This document shows positions 9,382-18,947 of a stretch of 64,000 nucleotides of DNA, piece by piece. Source of the DNA: Clostridium cuniculi. GTDB lineage: Bacteria > Bacillota > Clostridia > Clostridiales > Clostridiaceae. The DNA lies in assembly GCF_004353185.1 (NCBI RefSeq), contig NZ_SMUS01000004.1, forward strand, positions 62,001 to 126,000. The letters run 5' to 3'. The stretch's first letter is position 1, and the number at the start of each line of letters is the position of its first letter. Made by a program: the position numbers and the translations under genes. The notes under the pieces are model-generated. The model was not told the origin of the DNA and searched no databases. It worked only from the letters and a program-made list of their open reading frames with translations.

Positions 9382-10287
9382 TTAATTATAAACTTTATTT
9401 TTTAATTTATTCTCGTATCTTAAATAATCATACTCATCTATTACAGTTGCAACTTCTTTATATATCTCTTCACCAGATAAACTCTTTCTTACAATAAGCT
9501 CATCTAATATTTTACTATTACATTTTGTACATGTTCCTAAACATATAAATCTCCATCCAACTACACTAAATGGATAATCAACTTTAATCTTTTTTTGACA
9601 TTTAGGACATATTTGATTTATTTTGTTATAATCTAACTTTATTCCTTCTAATGATTTTACTTCTAAAGCCGGCATTTTATAAACATCTTCTATTATATAT
9701 TTTTTTATAGCTCTAGCATTATATACATTCTTAAATACATGTGCCGTATATATAGAATCATTTAAAGCATCATGTAACGCTCCCTCATTCACTTTTATTT
9801 TTAAAGCCTTAAGTGCATTTTTTAAACTCAATGATTTTCTAAAACCTAATATCTTTGTTACATATTCTTGAATATCTAAATAATTATCAATCCAAGTTAA
9901 ATCATTATATCCATAATAATTTGCATTTCTTATTATTTCAGCTATATCATCCTTAGCCCATGAACAAATTATATCCCCTTTACTAACCATACTCCTAAGC
10001 TTATTAATACCTTCTATGAAATCCACTCCATTTTCTAAATCTTTTATATCTATTTTAGTTATATCTAATATTTTAGGATTTATTACTGGAATAACTGATG
10101 GCTTTATAAACACTTTCAACTCTTCACATGGTTCCATATGAGAATCTAATTTAACTGCACCTATTTCTATTATTTCATTTACTAAATCTAACTTTTTTAG
10201 ATTTGGATAATCATTATATACATTAGGAATATACTTATGTATTCCACTTAAATTATTAAATTCTAAATCTATTATTATAAAGGCCAA
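9382..10287 (-). CDS. DEDDh 3'-5' exonuclease with C-terminal zinc ribbon
   Basis: 301 residues. The N-terminal exonuclease fold shows DLEF (DxE, about 7-10), a central CSWAKDD region (about 106-112) and HDALNDSIYT (HxxxxD, about 172-181), the motif set of DEDDh nucleases such as DnaQ/KapD. The C-terminal part carries CPKC and CLGTCTKC, four cysteines that could form a zinc ribbon. The substrate is unknown. It precedes a MutS-like/YhaN/YhaO group on the same strand, suggesting a nucleic-acid processing context, but the gaps leave co-transcription uncertain. Confidence 0.8.
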   Translation of the reverse strand: MAFIIIDLEFNNLSGIHKYIPNVYNDYPNLKKLDLVNEIIEIGAVKLDSHMEPCEELKVFIKPSVIPVINPKILDITKIDIKDLENGVDFIEGINKLRSMVSKGDIICSWAKDDIAEIIRNANYYGYNDLTWIDNYLDIQEYVTKILGFRKSLSLKNALKALKIKVNEGALHDALNDSIYTAHVFKNVYNARAIKKYIIEDVYKMPALEVKSLEGIKLDYNKINQICPKCQKKIKVDYPFSVVGWRFICLGTCTKCNSKILDELIVRKSLSGEEIYKEVATVIDEYDYLRYENKLKNKVYN

Positions 10288-10341
10288 AATTCTCCCCCCA
10301 CCCTTTTATTAATGGTAAATTAACAATATTAATTTTAAAAA

Positions 10342-12138
10342 TTAATATTCTATATCTATACCTGCTAACTTCATAAGATGCTTTGCATTTTGTGTCTCAC
10401 TTTTCCCTCTTCTAAGAACATAATCAAAGTTAATTTTATTTTCTTTATAATACTCTCTAAAGTTATAATTAACTAACCAACTTTTTTCTTTTTCTAAATT
10501 GCATAATTCTAAATCATGAGTAGAAACTAGCCCAACTCCTTGAAGTTTAACAAGCTGTTCTATTAATATTCTTGCTCCATCATGTCTATCATTTGAATTA
10601 GTTCCCTTAAATATTTCATCTAATAAGAAAAATACCTTTTCTCCTGCCTTAGCAGCTTCAATAACTAATTTTATTCTTAATATTTCAGCATAAAATGAAG
10701 ATATATTTTCTTCTAAATTATCTTGCGTTCTCATACAAGTATAAATATTACTTATTCCACATTTAAAGGATTTTGAACAAGTTGGTAACCCTAGATAAGT
10801 TAAAATCATATTAAAGCCTATAGTTCTTAAAAACGTACTCTTTCCAGACATATTTGACCCTGTAATCAAAGCAACTTTCTCACTACCATTAAGATTAAAA
10901 TCATTAGACTTAGCTCTATCTCCTAACAATGGATGTGCTAAAGCTTTAGCCTCAATCTCATTTACGCCTGATATAGTAGGATAAGCCCATTCTTCATGCT
11001 CAAATGCTAAAGTTGATAAACTTACTAATGCCTCTATTTCTCCCATAATTTCAAGCCATTTCTCTAATTTATATCCATTTTTAATTCTCCACTCTTCCAA
11101 ATTGCAAAGAATAAAAATATCACTCATTAAAAATACATTTATTATAAGATAGTAAGCATTTGATGTACTATCCCCTAACCAATTAACTATATTTTTTAAC
11201 TTTTTCATTTCAACCTTACAATTTATATTAGAACCTACTAAATCTTTTTGTAGCTCTAATAACTTCTTAGATTCGAACTTTTCATCTTGTATTAATGCTA
11301 ACAAACTACTATATTTAATTATTTCCCTCTTATTTTTTATAAAGGTATCTATTACACTACTTAATCTTTTAGTTAATAACTTAATAACTAAATAATTTAT
11401 CATCAAATCTAATAATAGATATGTTATTGGAATACGTCCTATAATAGATAAAAATATAATTATTACAGTTATAGCTATAAAAATATATGATATATACTTT
11501 GTAGTAAAGCTATTTTTCTCTTCACCTTTAGCCCATTTTAATAATTCTTCTATATTTTCTTTTTTCTTGTTTTCTATACTAGCAGCGAAATATATCTTTT
11601 CACAAAACTCTCTCTTATTTGCTAATTCTTTTATAGCTTCCTGATTATCTTGTATTTCATATCTTGTAGGTAAATTATTTACCATCATTTTGTGCGCTAA
11701 TTTTTTTCTACCAAAGCTAGTTTTAGTTACATTTATCCATTGAAATAAAGAACTTTTCCCAAATATATCTAAATCACTTGAAAAGTTATGATTTCTATTA
11801 ATAAATTCCTTACCAATATCATCAAATTCCTTCCAAGTATTATCTAATCTCTTTATTCCTTTCTCATAATAATTTAACATTGTTAATAGTCTTTTTTTAG
11901 CGTTTATCTTTTCATTATGAAAAAATGCAATTACTAAAAATATAATTAATGCACATAAAAAACTAAATCCCATACCTTCTATACTATTTTGCTTATAGTA
12001 ATAATACATGGATATTAATCCAATAATAACAACTATAAAGCGTATAATTGAAAAAACTATAAGTTTTTTTTCTAAGTTTTCCAATTTACTATTAACTTTA
12101 CTTATATTATTTTTATAATAATTTAATGAATTCTCCAT
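10342..12138 (-). CDS. Membrane-anchored MutS-like ATPase
   Basis: 598 residues. Two hydrophobic pairs near residues 28-75 and about 210-255 look like membrane segments. The C-terminal 200 residues are a MutS ABC-type ATPase: Walker A GSNMSGKST (about 427-435), the ST-box region, Walker B FFLLDEIFKGTN, and the D-loop-like DRHDGARIL. The MutS mismatch-recognition and connector domains are absent. It belongs to a MutS subfamily of unknown function found in Firmicutes and Bacteroidetes, not to MutS1 or MutS2. A role in classical mismatch repair is unlikely. Confidence 0.82.
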   Translation of the reverse strand: MENSLNYYKNNISKVNSKLENLEKKLIVFSIIRFIVVIIGLISMYYYYKQNSIEGMGFSFLCALIIFLVIAFFHNEKINAKKRLLTMLNYYEKGIKRLDNTWKEFDDIGKEFINRNHNFSSDLDIFGKSSLFQWINVTKTSFGRKKLAHKMMVNNLPTRYEIQDNQEAIKELANKREFCEKIYFAASIENKKKENIEELLKWAKGEEKNSFTTKYISYIFIAITVIIIFLSIIGRIPITYLLLDLMINYLVIKLLTKRLSSVIDTFIKNKREIIKYSSLLALIQDEKFESKKLLELQKDLVGSNINCKVEMKKLKNIVNWLGDSTSNAYYLIINVFLMSDIFILCNLEEWRIKNGYKLEKWLEIMGEIEALVSLSTLAFEHEEWAYPTISGVNEIEAKALAHPLLGDRAKSNDFNLNGSEKVALITGSNMSGKSTFLRTIGFNMILTYLGLPTCSKSFKCGISNIYTCMRTQDNLEENISSFYAEILRIKLVIEAAKAGEKVFFLLDEIFKGTNSNDRHDGARILIEQLVKLQGVGLVSTHDLELCNLEKEKSWLVNYNFREYYKENKINFDYVLRRGKSETQNAKHLMKLAGIDIEY

Positions 12139-12217
12139 CCTCTTATTACCTCTTTAAATAAATCTACACTCTTAAGTTTAGACTATTTTTCCTATTTAAT
12201 CCATATTAAATTATACT

Positions 12218-14923
12218 TTATGGTATTAATTTAATATATTTATGTTCTATATTATTTTTTGAAAGTATACTTTCCTCCCTATTCTGACAAGTAAATATAA
12301 TGTATTGTTTAAAATTTTGATTAACTAAATATTTAATTGTTTTTTCTAATCTTTTATTATCATATTGAACAAAAGCATCATCTAAATATATTGATACATC
12401 TTTGCTTTTAAATATCATATCTATAAATGCCAACCTAAGAGATAAATTTAACTGATCGTTAGCTCCATTACTTAATATATCCGCTTTCATTATATTATTT
12501 TGATTTCTAACCTTCATTTCATAATTATCAGATACCATAACATCACTATATTTTTCATCAGTAAATTTACTAAAGGAATCTATTACATTCTTATTAAGTA
12601 TTGGCCCAAAATTCTCTCTTATCTCTTGATATGCTTCCTGTAAACTTTCTATAGCAATACTACTTGCTCTTAATTGCTTTACTTTTTCCTTTACTTCATC
12701 CTCAACCTCTTTAATTTCCTCTTCTATATCTGGTATTGTTCTTTTTCCATTAAATCTATTTTTTATTTCATTTTCAATATCCTTAATACTCTTCTCAACT
12801 TCCAACAATTTTAAATTTTTTTCCTTAATAACAGAATCTATTTCCTCTTCATTTTCATAGGAATATTCAAAATTAATATTAATTACATCACCTAGTTCTT
12901 TTTTTATTAAATCTATATCTTTCCCTTTTGTTAAAACAGAATATGCTTCTTCTACTGATGCTAAATCTCTATTTATTTCATCTCTAAGCTCTAATTTATC
13001 CTCTAATTCCTTTAAAATATCTTTAACGCCTAAAATATTTATATTTTCAAAGCCTATAGAACCTAATTTTCCCCTTATCTTTCTCTCTCTAATTATCAAT
13101 TGCTCTTTTGTTTTTTCTAAGCCAATTTTTAAATTTTTTAATTCAATCTCTAATATATCTAATCCTTTAGATGATTGTTGATATTTATTAACTTCAGTTA
13201 TAAGCTCTCCTAAATCATTTGTACCAGAAATTTTTAAATACTCTTCTATTTCATCATTTACAGCAGCATATTCAGATATAGCTTTTTCTAAATCTAATAA
13301 CTCCTTTTGAGATAACTTTTCATTAATCTTTTCATTAATTTTATTTTGGAGTTTTGTATAATCATCATATATTTTTAACTTTTTAAATAACTCTTTATAA
13401 CTACTAATTTTCAATGCATTACAATAATAATCTAAGTCTTTTTCTATCTTATTTATATCCATTTTTATAGACTCAATCTTTTTATTTTTTCCACCCTTAT
13501 TAAAATAAATATTAATTAATAAGAATACAGTTGATACACCAAAAATTATATATAATATTAAACTTAATATTATATTATTTGAAGCAATTGCTAATATTAT
13601 AGATAATATTGATATTATTAATAAAAATCCATAAAATACATTATTATTTTTATTTCTATTATCATCTTCTACTATTTTTTTTAAATCTTTTAATTTTTCT
13701 TCATAACTATTTACTGTGTTCTCTATTGATTCTCTAAAATCATTAATAATTAAAGCATCTCCAACTATTTTTTGTGCTTCTCTTTCTTTAAGATTTAAGA
13801 AATCAATTTCATTTTCTATAGATTGATTTATATCAACTTTTTCTTTTAATATTTCTCTTCTTATTTTTAGTCCTTCTAATATATTTAATATATTTTCAGG
13901 TAATTGTTCTATATAATCATATTTATCTAAAGGAGTTTTTAATTCTTTTAATTTTTCTTCCTTTTCTCTAATCTCTTCTTTTTCAGATTCACTTGTATCT
14001 AATATATTTAAATATAAAGAATATTCTTCTCTTAACTCCTTTATAAATGCATAATTTATAAATTCGTCATTATAAGTTAATAACTTATTTATATACTTTT
14101 CCTTATTTTTCAACTCTTGCTTCTTTTTAAAATATTGTGTTATTTCTTCAAATTCTTTTTTAAGCTTTGTCTTCTTTAAAAACCTCTTATATATCTCTAA
14201 ATTGTTAATTTCATTATTTAGACTTTTCTTTTCTAAATTCATATTAATCAACGATTCCTCATTGTCTAAATTATGATTTGATAAATTATATGCTTCATAT
14301 CTTTCACTTAGTAAGTTACTATACCTTTCATTTAATACATCTAGATCTCCATTTTTCCTAACATTAGAAATAGATTTTTTATATTTATTCAATTTTGTAA
14401 GTGCCACATCTACTGATACTTGTCCATCATCTATTCCTATAGAGTTAGCTATCTTATCTATTATTTCTTCTTCTTTATCTTTTCTTACCTCAACGCCTAA
14501 TTGGCCAATAAATAATGTATTAATAAAAGTAGCTCTGTTTATATTAAAGAAATATTTTCCTGGTTCTTCCTTTGAAATGTATTTTATCTCTTCTCCAGTA
14601 ATAGCATCTATTACTGATGATGTATCTTCTTTTTTACTCTTTCCAAAAGTCCTTCTAATTATATACTCCTTATTTTTAAATTCTACATATAACTCTCCAC
14701 TAATAGTTTCACCTGTACTTGGCATATATTTAAGTCGTTCATTTTGCTTATAGTCTTTACCTTTATAATTTGACATTCCATATAACCAAATTTTAATGAA
14801 CGCTTGAATAGTACTCTTTCCAGCTTCATTTTCTCCATAGACTATATTCATCCCTTTATCAAAGCTTATTATTTTATCCTTTAAACCACCAAATACAATA
14901 ATATTTACTTTTTTAATAATCAT
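12218..14923 (-). CDS. yhaN: YhaN-type SbcC/Rad50-like ATPase
   Basis: 901 residues. The N-terminal half-ATPase has Walker A GENEAGKST (about 31-39). Long coiled coils follow on both sides of a central hydrophobic pair (about 428-475) that looks like two membrane segments. The C-terminal half has LSNGANDQLNLSLRLAF (signature) and SIYLDDAFVQYD (Walker B). The membrane pair separates YhaN from soluble SbcC. It overlaps the start-side neighbour yhaO by 11 bases, so the two are translated together. By analogy with SbcCD it may process DNA ends at the membrane; this is inference. Confidence 0.85.
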   Translation of the reverse strand: MIIKKVNIIVFGGLKDKIISFDKGMNIVYGENEAGKSTIQAFIKIWLYGMSNYKGKDYKQNERLKYMPSTGETISGELYVEFKNKEYIIRRTFGKSKKEDTSSVIDAITGEEIKYISKEEPGKYFFNINRATFINTLFIGQLGVEVRKDKEEEIIDKIANSIGIDDGQVSVDVALTKLNKYKKSISNVRKNGDLDVLNERYSNLLSERYEAYNLSNHNLDNEESLINMNLEKKSLNNEINNLEIYKRFLKKTKLKKEFEEITQYFKKKQELKNKEKYINKLLTYNDEFINYAFIKELREEYSLYLNILDTSESEKEEIREKEEKLKELKTPLDKYDYIEQLPENILNILEGLKIRREILKEKVDINQSIENEIDFLNLKEREAQKIVGDALIINDFRESIENTVNSYEEKLKDLKKIVEDDNRNKNNNVFYGFLLIISILSIILAIASNNIILSLILYIIFGVSTVFLLINIYFNKGGKNKKIESIKMDINKIEKDLDYYCNALKISSYKELFKKLKIYDDYTKLQNKINEKINEKLSQKELLDLEKAISEYAAVNDEIEEYLKISGTNDLGELITEVNKYQQSSKGLDILEIELKNLKIGLEKTKEQLIIRERKIRGKLGSIGFENINILGVKDILKELEDKLELRDEINRDLASVEEAYSVLTKGKDIDLIKKELGDVININFEYSYENEEEIDSVIKEKNLKLLEVEKSIKDIENEIKNRFNGKRTIPDIEEEIKEVEDEVKEKVKQLRASSIAIESLQEAYQEIRENFGPILNKNVIDSFSKFTDEKYSDVMVSDNYEMKVRNQNNIMKADILSNGANDQLNLSLRLAFIDMIFKSKDVSIYLDDAFVQYDNKRLEKTIKYLVNQNFKQYIIFTCQNREESILSKNNIEHKYIKLIP

Positions 14924-16043
14924 TTAAATTCACCTCGTCTTCTGAAAGACATTGAATTCCCATTTTTAAGGCCAGCTTTAATATCTCTTTATCATCATCA
15001 CTTGCATCTTTTAATTTCTCAAGTATTTTTGCTATAAACATTCCTTTTATAGAGTAATCCCTACTTAACTCTGTTAAATTAACTTCTATACTTGTATCAT
15101 TAATTATCTTAATATAGTAAAATTTATTTTTTAACTTCTCTATAAGTAAACTTTCCTTTAAGTTAAAATGTTCTTTTAATTCACCTTTTAATATAATCTT
15201 ATAAAAATTTTTATGAATTTCCTCATCACTTAAATCTGATAGTAATTTAAATATAACTTCATCATAATTATTAGTACCTGTTATATCTATTTCCTTTGTA
15301 ATATACTTCCTTTTACACACAGGTAAAAAACTCAAATTAGTTCCACCTTTATACACCTCTCCAATTATGACTCCCTTTTCTCCCTCTTCATCAAAGCCTC
15401 TTCCTTGTGGACATCCACTATATGCATAAGTAGTCATTCCCTCTTTTAATATTCCTGAAAATTTATGTCTATGACCTAACGCAATATAATCAATATTTGA
15501 CTTATATATATCATTTATATATATTGGATTATATTCGTTTTTGCTATTGGCAGATGTTATTTCCCCATGAAGTAGCATAATATTTATTTTGTTATTTTCT
15601 ACGTTAATATTTTTTAATAAAGTTTCATTTTCATAATTATTCCTAAATCCAGCTCCCCATATAATTAAATTTAATTCTTTAACTTCTTTAAACTCCATAT
15701 CACCTTTGAAAATATAAACATTTTCTGGCCAATTTATCATACTATAAAAGGATTTTTCATTATATGGATCATGATTACCTGGTGAAATAAAAACCTTAAT
15801 ATTTTTTATTCTTTTAATTTGATCTGATATAAAAAATAAGGTATTCTTATTTACTGTCAAATTATCAAAAACATCTCCTGCAATAAGTAATACCTCTATA
15901 TTTTCCTCTATGGCTAAATCTATTATTTTTTTAAATACCTCTAATAACTCATTTTTGCTAGTATCTGAAACTTCTTTACTAAGCTCTTTAAATGGCGTAT
16001 CAAAATGCAAATCAGCACAATGTAACACCTTAACCTTATTCAT
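14913..16043 (-). CDS. yhaO: YhaO/SbcD-like metallophosphoesterase nuclease
   Basis: 376 residues with the full calcineurin-type motif series: ADLHFD (about 11-16), GDVFDN (about 56-61), GNHDPYN (about 92-98), LLHGE (about 157-161) and ALGHRHK (about 190-196). This is the Mre11/SbcD nuclease fold. The C-terminal third should hold the capping and ATPase-docking parts. It is the partner of the overlapping downstream yhaN gene; together they resemble a membrane-tethered SbcCD complex. The substrate is not known from sequence. Confidence 0.87.
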   Translation of the reverse strand: MNKVKVLHCADLHFDTPFKELSKEVSDTSKNELLEVFKKIIDLAIEENIEVLLIAGDVFDNLTVNKNTLFFISDQIKRIKNIKVFISPGNHDPYNEKSFYSMINWPENVYIFKGDMEFKEVKELNLIIWGAGFRNNYENETLLKNINVENNKINIMLLHGEITSANSKNEYNPIYINDIYKSNIDYIALGHRHKFSGILKEGMTTYAYSGCPQGRGFDEEGEKGVIIGEVYKGGTNLSFLPVCKRKYITKEIDITGTNNYDEVIFKLLSDLSDEEIHKNFYKIILKGELKEHFNLKESLLIEKLKNKFYYIKIINDTSIEVNLTELSRDYSIKGMFIAKILEKLKDASDDDKEILKLALKMGIQCLSEDEVNLNDY

Positions 16044-16130
16044 TTTATCACCTACTTCACGAACCTTTGTTCATATTTTAACATAAATTGCCTTAGTTAT
16101 AAAGTCTGTTAACTCTTTATATTATTTATA

Positions 16131-16186
16131 CATAAAAAGAAAAGAGAGATATTATCATAGATATAATCTATTTTAATATCTCTCTC
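16131..16186 (-). terminator. Intrinsic terminator beyond the SASP gene
   Basis: The stem AGAGAGATATT/AATATCTCTCT with a loop of about 21 bases is followed on the minus strand by TTTTCTTTTTATG. It lies 110 bases past the SASP stop, so the transcript has a long 3' region. Confidence 0.75.
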
Positions 16187-16204
16187 CTCTTTTTCGAATG
16201 ATAG

Positions 16205-16297
16205 ATTAAATTTCAGGTGGTGCTTCACCCATAACAGTACTCACCTTCTCGAAGTATTGTTTCCTTTAACCCGTCTGATTGTGCCCGTTAGTGGTTG
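16205..16297 (-). ncRNA. Candidate structured RNA between the SASP gene and its terminator
   Basis: This stretch is clearly less AT-rich than its surroundings. On the minus strand it can form AACAATACT/AGTACTGTT enclosing CTTCGAGAAG, and a second hairpin GGTG-AAG-CACC. It also contains a minimal reading frame MGEAPPEI (16206-16232) with an AAGGTGAG-like site seven bases upstream. It may be a structured 3' untranslated region, a small RNA or a micro-ORF. I do not recognise it as a named family. Confidence 0.35.
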
Positions 16298-16298
16298 A

Positions 16299-16481
16299 TT
16301 ATTTTAATCCACTTTCGTATTGTTCTACCATTCTTTTAACCATTTCACCACCTACGGAACCACATTGTCTAGATGTTAAGTTACCATTGTAATCAGTGAA
16401 TGGCACTCCCATTTCTGCTGCAACTTCGTTCTTGAATGCGCTTAATCCTTGTTTTGCTTCTGGAACTAATGTTTTTGACAT
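16299..16481 (-). CDS. Alpha/beta-type small acid-soluble spore protein
   Basis: A 60-residue SASP that coats and protects spore DNA and is degraded at germination. The N-terminal family signature is FKNEVAAEMGV, containing the germination-protease recognition type E-(V/I)-A-x-E, and the DNA-binding C-terminal block is LTSRQCGSVGGEMVKRMVEQYE. AGGAGG lies nine bases before the ATG. It is expected to be forespore-specific (SigG), although I could not identify a convincing SigG promoter by eye. Clostridia carry several such genes, so no single ssp name is given. Confidence 0.95.
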   Translation of the reverse strand: MSKTLVPEAKQGLSAFKNEVAAEMGVPFTDYNGNLTSRQCGSVGGEMVKRMVEQYESGLK

Positions 16482-16513
16482 AATCGATTCCTCCTCTGGT
16501 TAGCGGTAATTTT

Positions 16514-16562
16514 GTAAACCCAACTTAAATATTTTTTTCACATCTAAGTTGTTTCTGTTTAC
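16514..16562 (-). promoter_or_regulatory. Stem-loop in the SASP 5' leader
   Basis: Two co-linear paired segments, GTAAAC/GTTTAC and AACTTA/TAAGTT, fold the leader about 33 bases upstream of the SASP start. It may stabilise the mRNA or modulate translation. This is based on complementarity only. Confidence 0.35.
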
Positions 16563-16635
16563 ACTATTATATTAACCAGTATAGGTTTTTATATTACAAG
16601 CAAATAATACCCACTTTTCATTATTTTGGATTGTT

Positions 16636-16890
16636 TTAACTAACTTCCTTATTTACTGCATTCTTAAATCTTTTAACTATAAAATCTCTAACTATTGCAA
16701 CTAACATACCTATTTGAAATGACAAAGAAACTGATATAATTTGTAAATAATTCACTTTGCTAGTTTTGTAAATTATTATTGTTTCTATAATCCAAACTGC
16801 ACTAGCCATTAAGGATGCTTTCTTTCCACCAATAATAGAACAGATAACTATACTAAAAAAAATTATAGCTTGAATTTGAATAAAACTCAT
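16636..16890 (-). CDS. Small membrane protein of unknown function
   Basis: 84 residues with about three hydrophobic segments (5-22, 27-43, 48-70) and a short basic C-terminus (KRFKNAVNKEVS). AGAGGTG precedes the ATG at good spacing, so it is probably translated. I do not recognise a family. It lies between the SASP gene and a nuclease gene, all on the minus strand. Confidence 0.6.
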   Translation of the reverse strand: MSFIQIQAIIFFSIVICSIIGGKKASLMASAVWIIETIIIYKTSKVNYLQIISVSLSFQIGMLVAIVRDFIVKRFKNAVNKEVS

Positions 16891-16959
16891 ACTTCACCTC
16901 TTACTCTTTGAATTAATTTCTTAAATCCCTTTTATAAGTTCTATCCAAATTATATTTTT

Positions 16960-17910
16960 TTAAACAATATCCTCATGGCATAACATTCTAAACTTACAAT
17001 TACTACATTTATAATTTTTTAATGTCTTTTGAAATACTTCTTTTTCTTTTGGCTTATTTAAAATCGCATCATCTAAATAATAATTTATTATTTTTAAATC
17101 ATTAGAAACCTTTTCTTTTATAAATTGAATATCTTCTGGTTTAAATATTACTTCTTCTGCATGTCCATCTAAAAGATATTCTATCCTACCTTTAATCTTA
17201 GAATAATGTACATTATATTGTTCAATTACATACCAGGCATATACTAATAATTGTTCCTTATCACTCTCTGATGCCTTTCCTGTTTTCCAATCTACAATTA
17301 CATAATATCCATCATAATCTTTGTATAATAAATCTATTTTAGAATATACTTTTAAGCTATTATAATTAATACTACTAAATATATCTTCATCATTTTCTAT
17401 AATTACTGTTTCCGGTTTTAAAATATCTTCAAATGTTTTTGAAACATAAAAACTATTTATACATTGACTTAATCTTTCTTTTAATTCGTTTCCAATTTGC
17501 TTTGATATTTTATCACCATAATAATATTCTTGAAGCATTATACCTTTAGGATATTCATCCCACTCTTTAGTATTATACTTATGTATACTTTCTCGTATTA
17601 TATTTCTCAACTTATTTAAAGTAATTTCATTAAATCTTGTAGCATTCATAAATTTTGTTTTATCTTTTTTACATATATTTATTATTCCTCTAATTTCCTT
17701 ATGGACTACTTCTCCAAAACACATCCACAAATTAGTTAATTTTTTTAATCTCCATGCAATTTTTTGCTCATCTGTACTTGTATAAATCCAACCATTATGA
17801 CTTCCATAGTATGTATAATAATAATCTCTTTCACAATTTTCCAAGGTTTTCATCTTTGATATAGACCATGATTTTTCTGGATATTTTCTATCTTGATAAG
17901 TCTCACTCAT
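16960..17910 (-). CDS. PD-(D/E)XK nuclease with probable iron-sulfur cluster (RecB/Cas4-like)
   Basis: 316 residues. The nuclease core shows a conserved GEVVHKEI (about 67-74), a D in the IDLLYKDYDGYYVIVDWKTGKA block (D and E/DxK, about 192-215), and QLLVYAWYV (QxxxY motif). The N-terminus has a Cys in SKMKTLENCERDYYYTY and the C-terminus has CSNCKFRMLC. One plus three cysteines is the 4Fe-4S arrangement of AddB/Cas4-type nucleases. It is standalone, with no cas genes or helicase fused. AGGAGAG precedes the ATG. The substrate is unknown. Confidence 0.82.
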   Translation of the reverse strand: MSETYQDRKYPEKSWSISKMKTLENCERDYYYTYYGSHNGWIYTSTDEQKIAWRLKKLTNLWMCFGEVVHKEIRGIINICKKDKTKFMNATRFNEITLNKLRNIIRESIHKYNTKEWDEYPKGIMLQEYYYGDKISKQIGNELKERLSQCINSFYVSKTFEDILKPETVIIENDEDIFSSINYNSLKVYSKIDLLYKDYDGYYVIVDWKTGKASESDKEQLLVYAWYVIEQYNVHYSKIKGRIEYLLDGHAEEVIFKPEDIQFIKEKVSNDLKIINYYLDDAILNKPKEKEVFQKTLKNYKCSNCKFRMLCHEDIV

Positions 17911-18056
17911 TATATCTCTCCTAATTTAAATATTATATTAATATATTTACCATATTCATCTAATAGTATAAATAATACATTGAATAATTTAGAATAAATT
18001 TATCCTTTACTACAAATGATATTAATAAAATAAATAAAATGTTGGAGGTTTTAATT

Positions 18057-18902
18057 ATGAAGCAATTTATTTCGAAAACATTTATGTGTATTTCATTTAT
18101 AGCTTTAAGTATTAATTTAATATCTGCTTCTCCATTCGATGCGCTCTCTAATAAAAAGAATGAAACTTTAATTGTTAGAGACAGCACTTCAACTACTGGA
18201 TTACCAGATAGATTTAGGGATATACCTAACTTAAATATTTCTGGTAGCGCTCAATTTACATCTGAGCAAGCAAAAAATTTAAAAGATACTATAAATAAAT
18301 CTAATATCTGTATTGTAGACTTAAGGCAAGAATCTCATGGCTTAGTTAATAATTATGCCATAAGCTTTTTCAATCCTGCTAAAGATTTGAATAATGGTTT
18401 TACTACAGAACAAACAATCAAAACAGAAGATTCACTTTTATCTAAAATAAAGCTTAATGAGAATTTAAATATTTATAGAAAAACAGGTAAACCTTTTAAA
18501 GAAATAACTGTAGATTTTGTTAGTAATGAATCTTCCGTAGTCAACAAAGCTGGTATGGAATATAAAAGATATGCAGTAAGAGATAATGGTGCTCCTACAG
18601 CTGAAATTGTTGATGAATTTGTGGAGTTTATTAAAACAAAACCTTCTGATTTGCATCTTCATTTTCATTGCGATGCTGGTGAAGGTAGAACAACTACTTT
18701 TATGTCAATGTATCAAATTTTAATGAATAATACTAATTTATCATTAGATCAAATAACATCATATCAATATAATGTTGGTGGTGTTAATCTTCATGATAAT
18801 AAACATCAATTTGAATTTTTAGAAGATTTCTATAATTATGTTTCAAAAAATAAATCTAATAATTATACTACACCTTATTCAGAATGGATTAAAGAATCTT
18901 AA
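18057..18902 (+). CDS. Secreted PTP-like cysteine phosphatase (phytase-like)
   Basis: 281 residues with an N-terminal signal peptide (basic MKQFISK, hydrophobic core, cleavage near ISAS-PFDA). The P-loop HCDAGEGRTT (about 204-213) fits HCxxGxxR(T/S) of PTP-like inositol polyphosphate phosphatases, and an upstream RDNGAPT segment could supply the general acid. The family removes phosphates from inositol phosphates or tyrosine. Export suggests use of external phytate or a host phosphate ester; that is inference. GGAGG lies eight bases before this ATG, so I reject the upstream ATG at 18039. It is a single gene on the plus strand. Confidence 0.83.
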   Translation: MKQFISKTFMCISFIALSINLISASPFDALSNKKNETLIVRDSTSTTGLPDRFRDIPNLNISGSAQFTSEQAKNLKDTINKSNICIVDLRQESHGLVNNYAISFFNPAKDLNNGFTTEQTIKTEDSLLSKIKLNENLNIYRKTGKPFKEITVDFVSNESSVVNKAGMEYKRYAVRDNGAPTAEIVDEFVEFIKTKPSDLHLHFHCDAGEGRTTTFMSMYQILMNNTNLSLDQITSYQYNVGGVNLHDNKHQFEFLEDFYNYVSKNKSNNYTTPYSEWIKES

Positions 18903-18910
18903 AAATATGA

Positions 18911-18943
18911 CCCTAAGCAATTTAATTTCAGCTTAGGGTTTTT
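18911..18943. terminator. Bidirectional terminator between the phytase-like gene and licT
   Basis: The stem CCCTAAGC/GCTTAGGG is followed by TTTTT on the plus strand. It lies between the converging phosphatase and antiterminator genes. The minus-side T run is weaker. Confidence 0.8.
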
Positions 18944-18947
18944 AAGT

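Noticed and set aside
16960..17910. Cas4 interpretation of the Fe-S nuclease
   Set aside because: No CRISPR array or other cas gene is in the window, and the protein is longer than typical Cas4; a general RecB-like nuclease call is safer.
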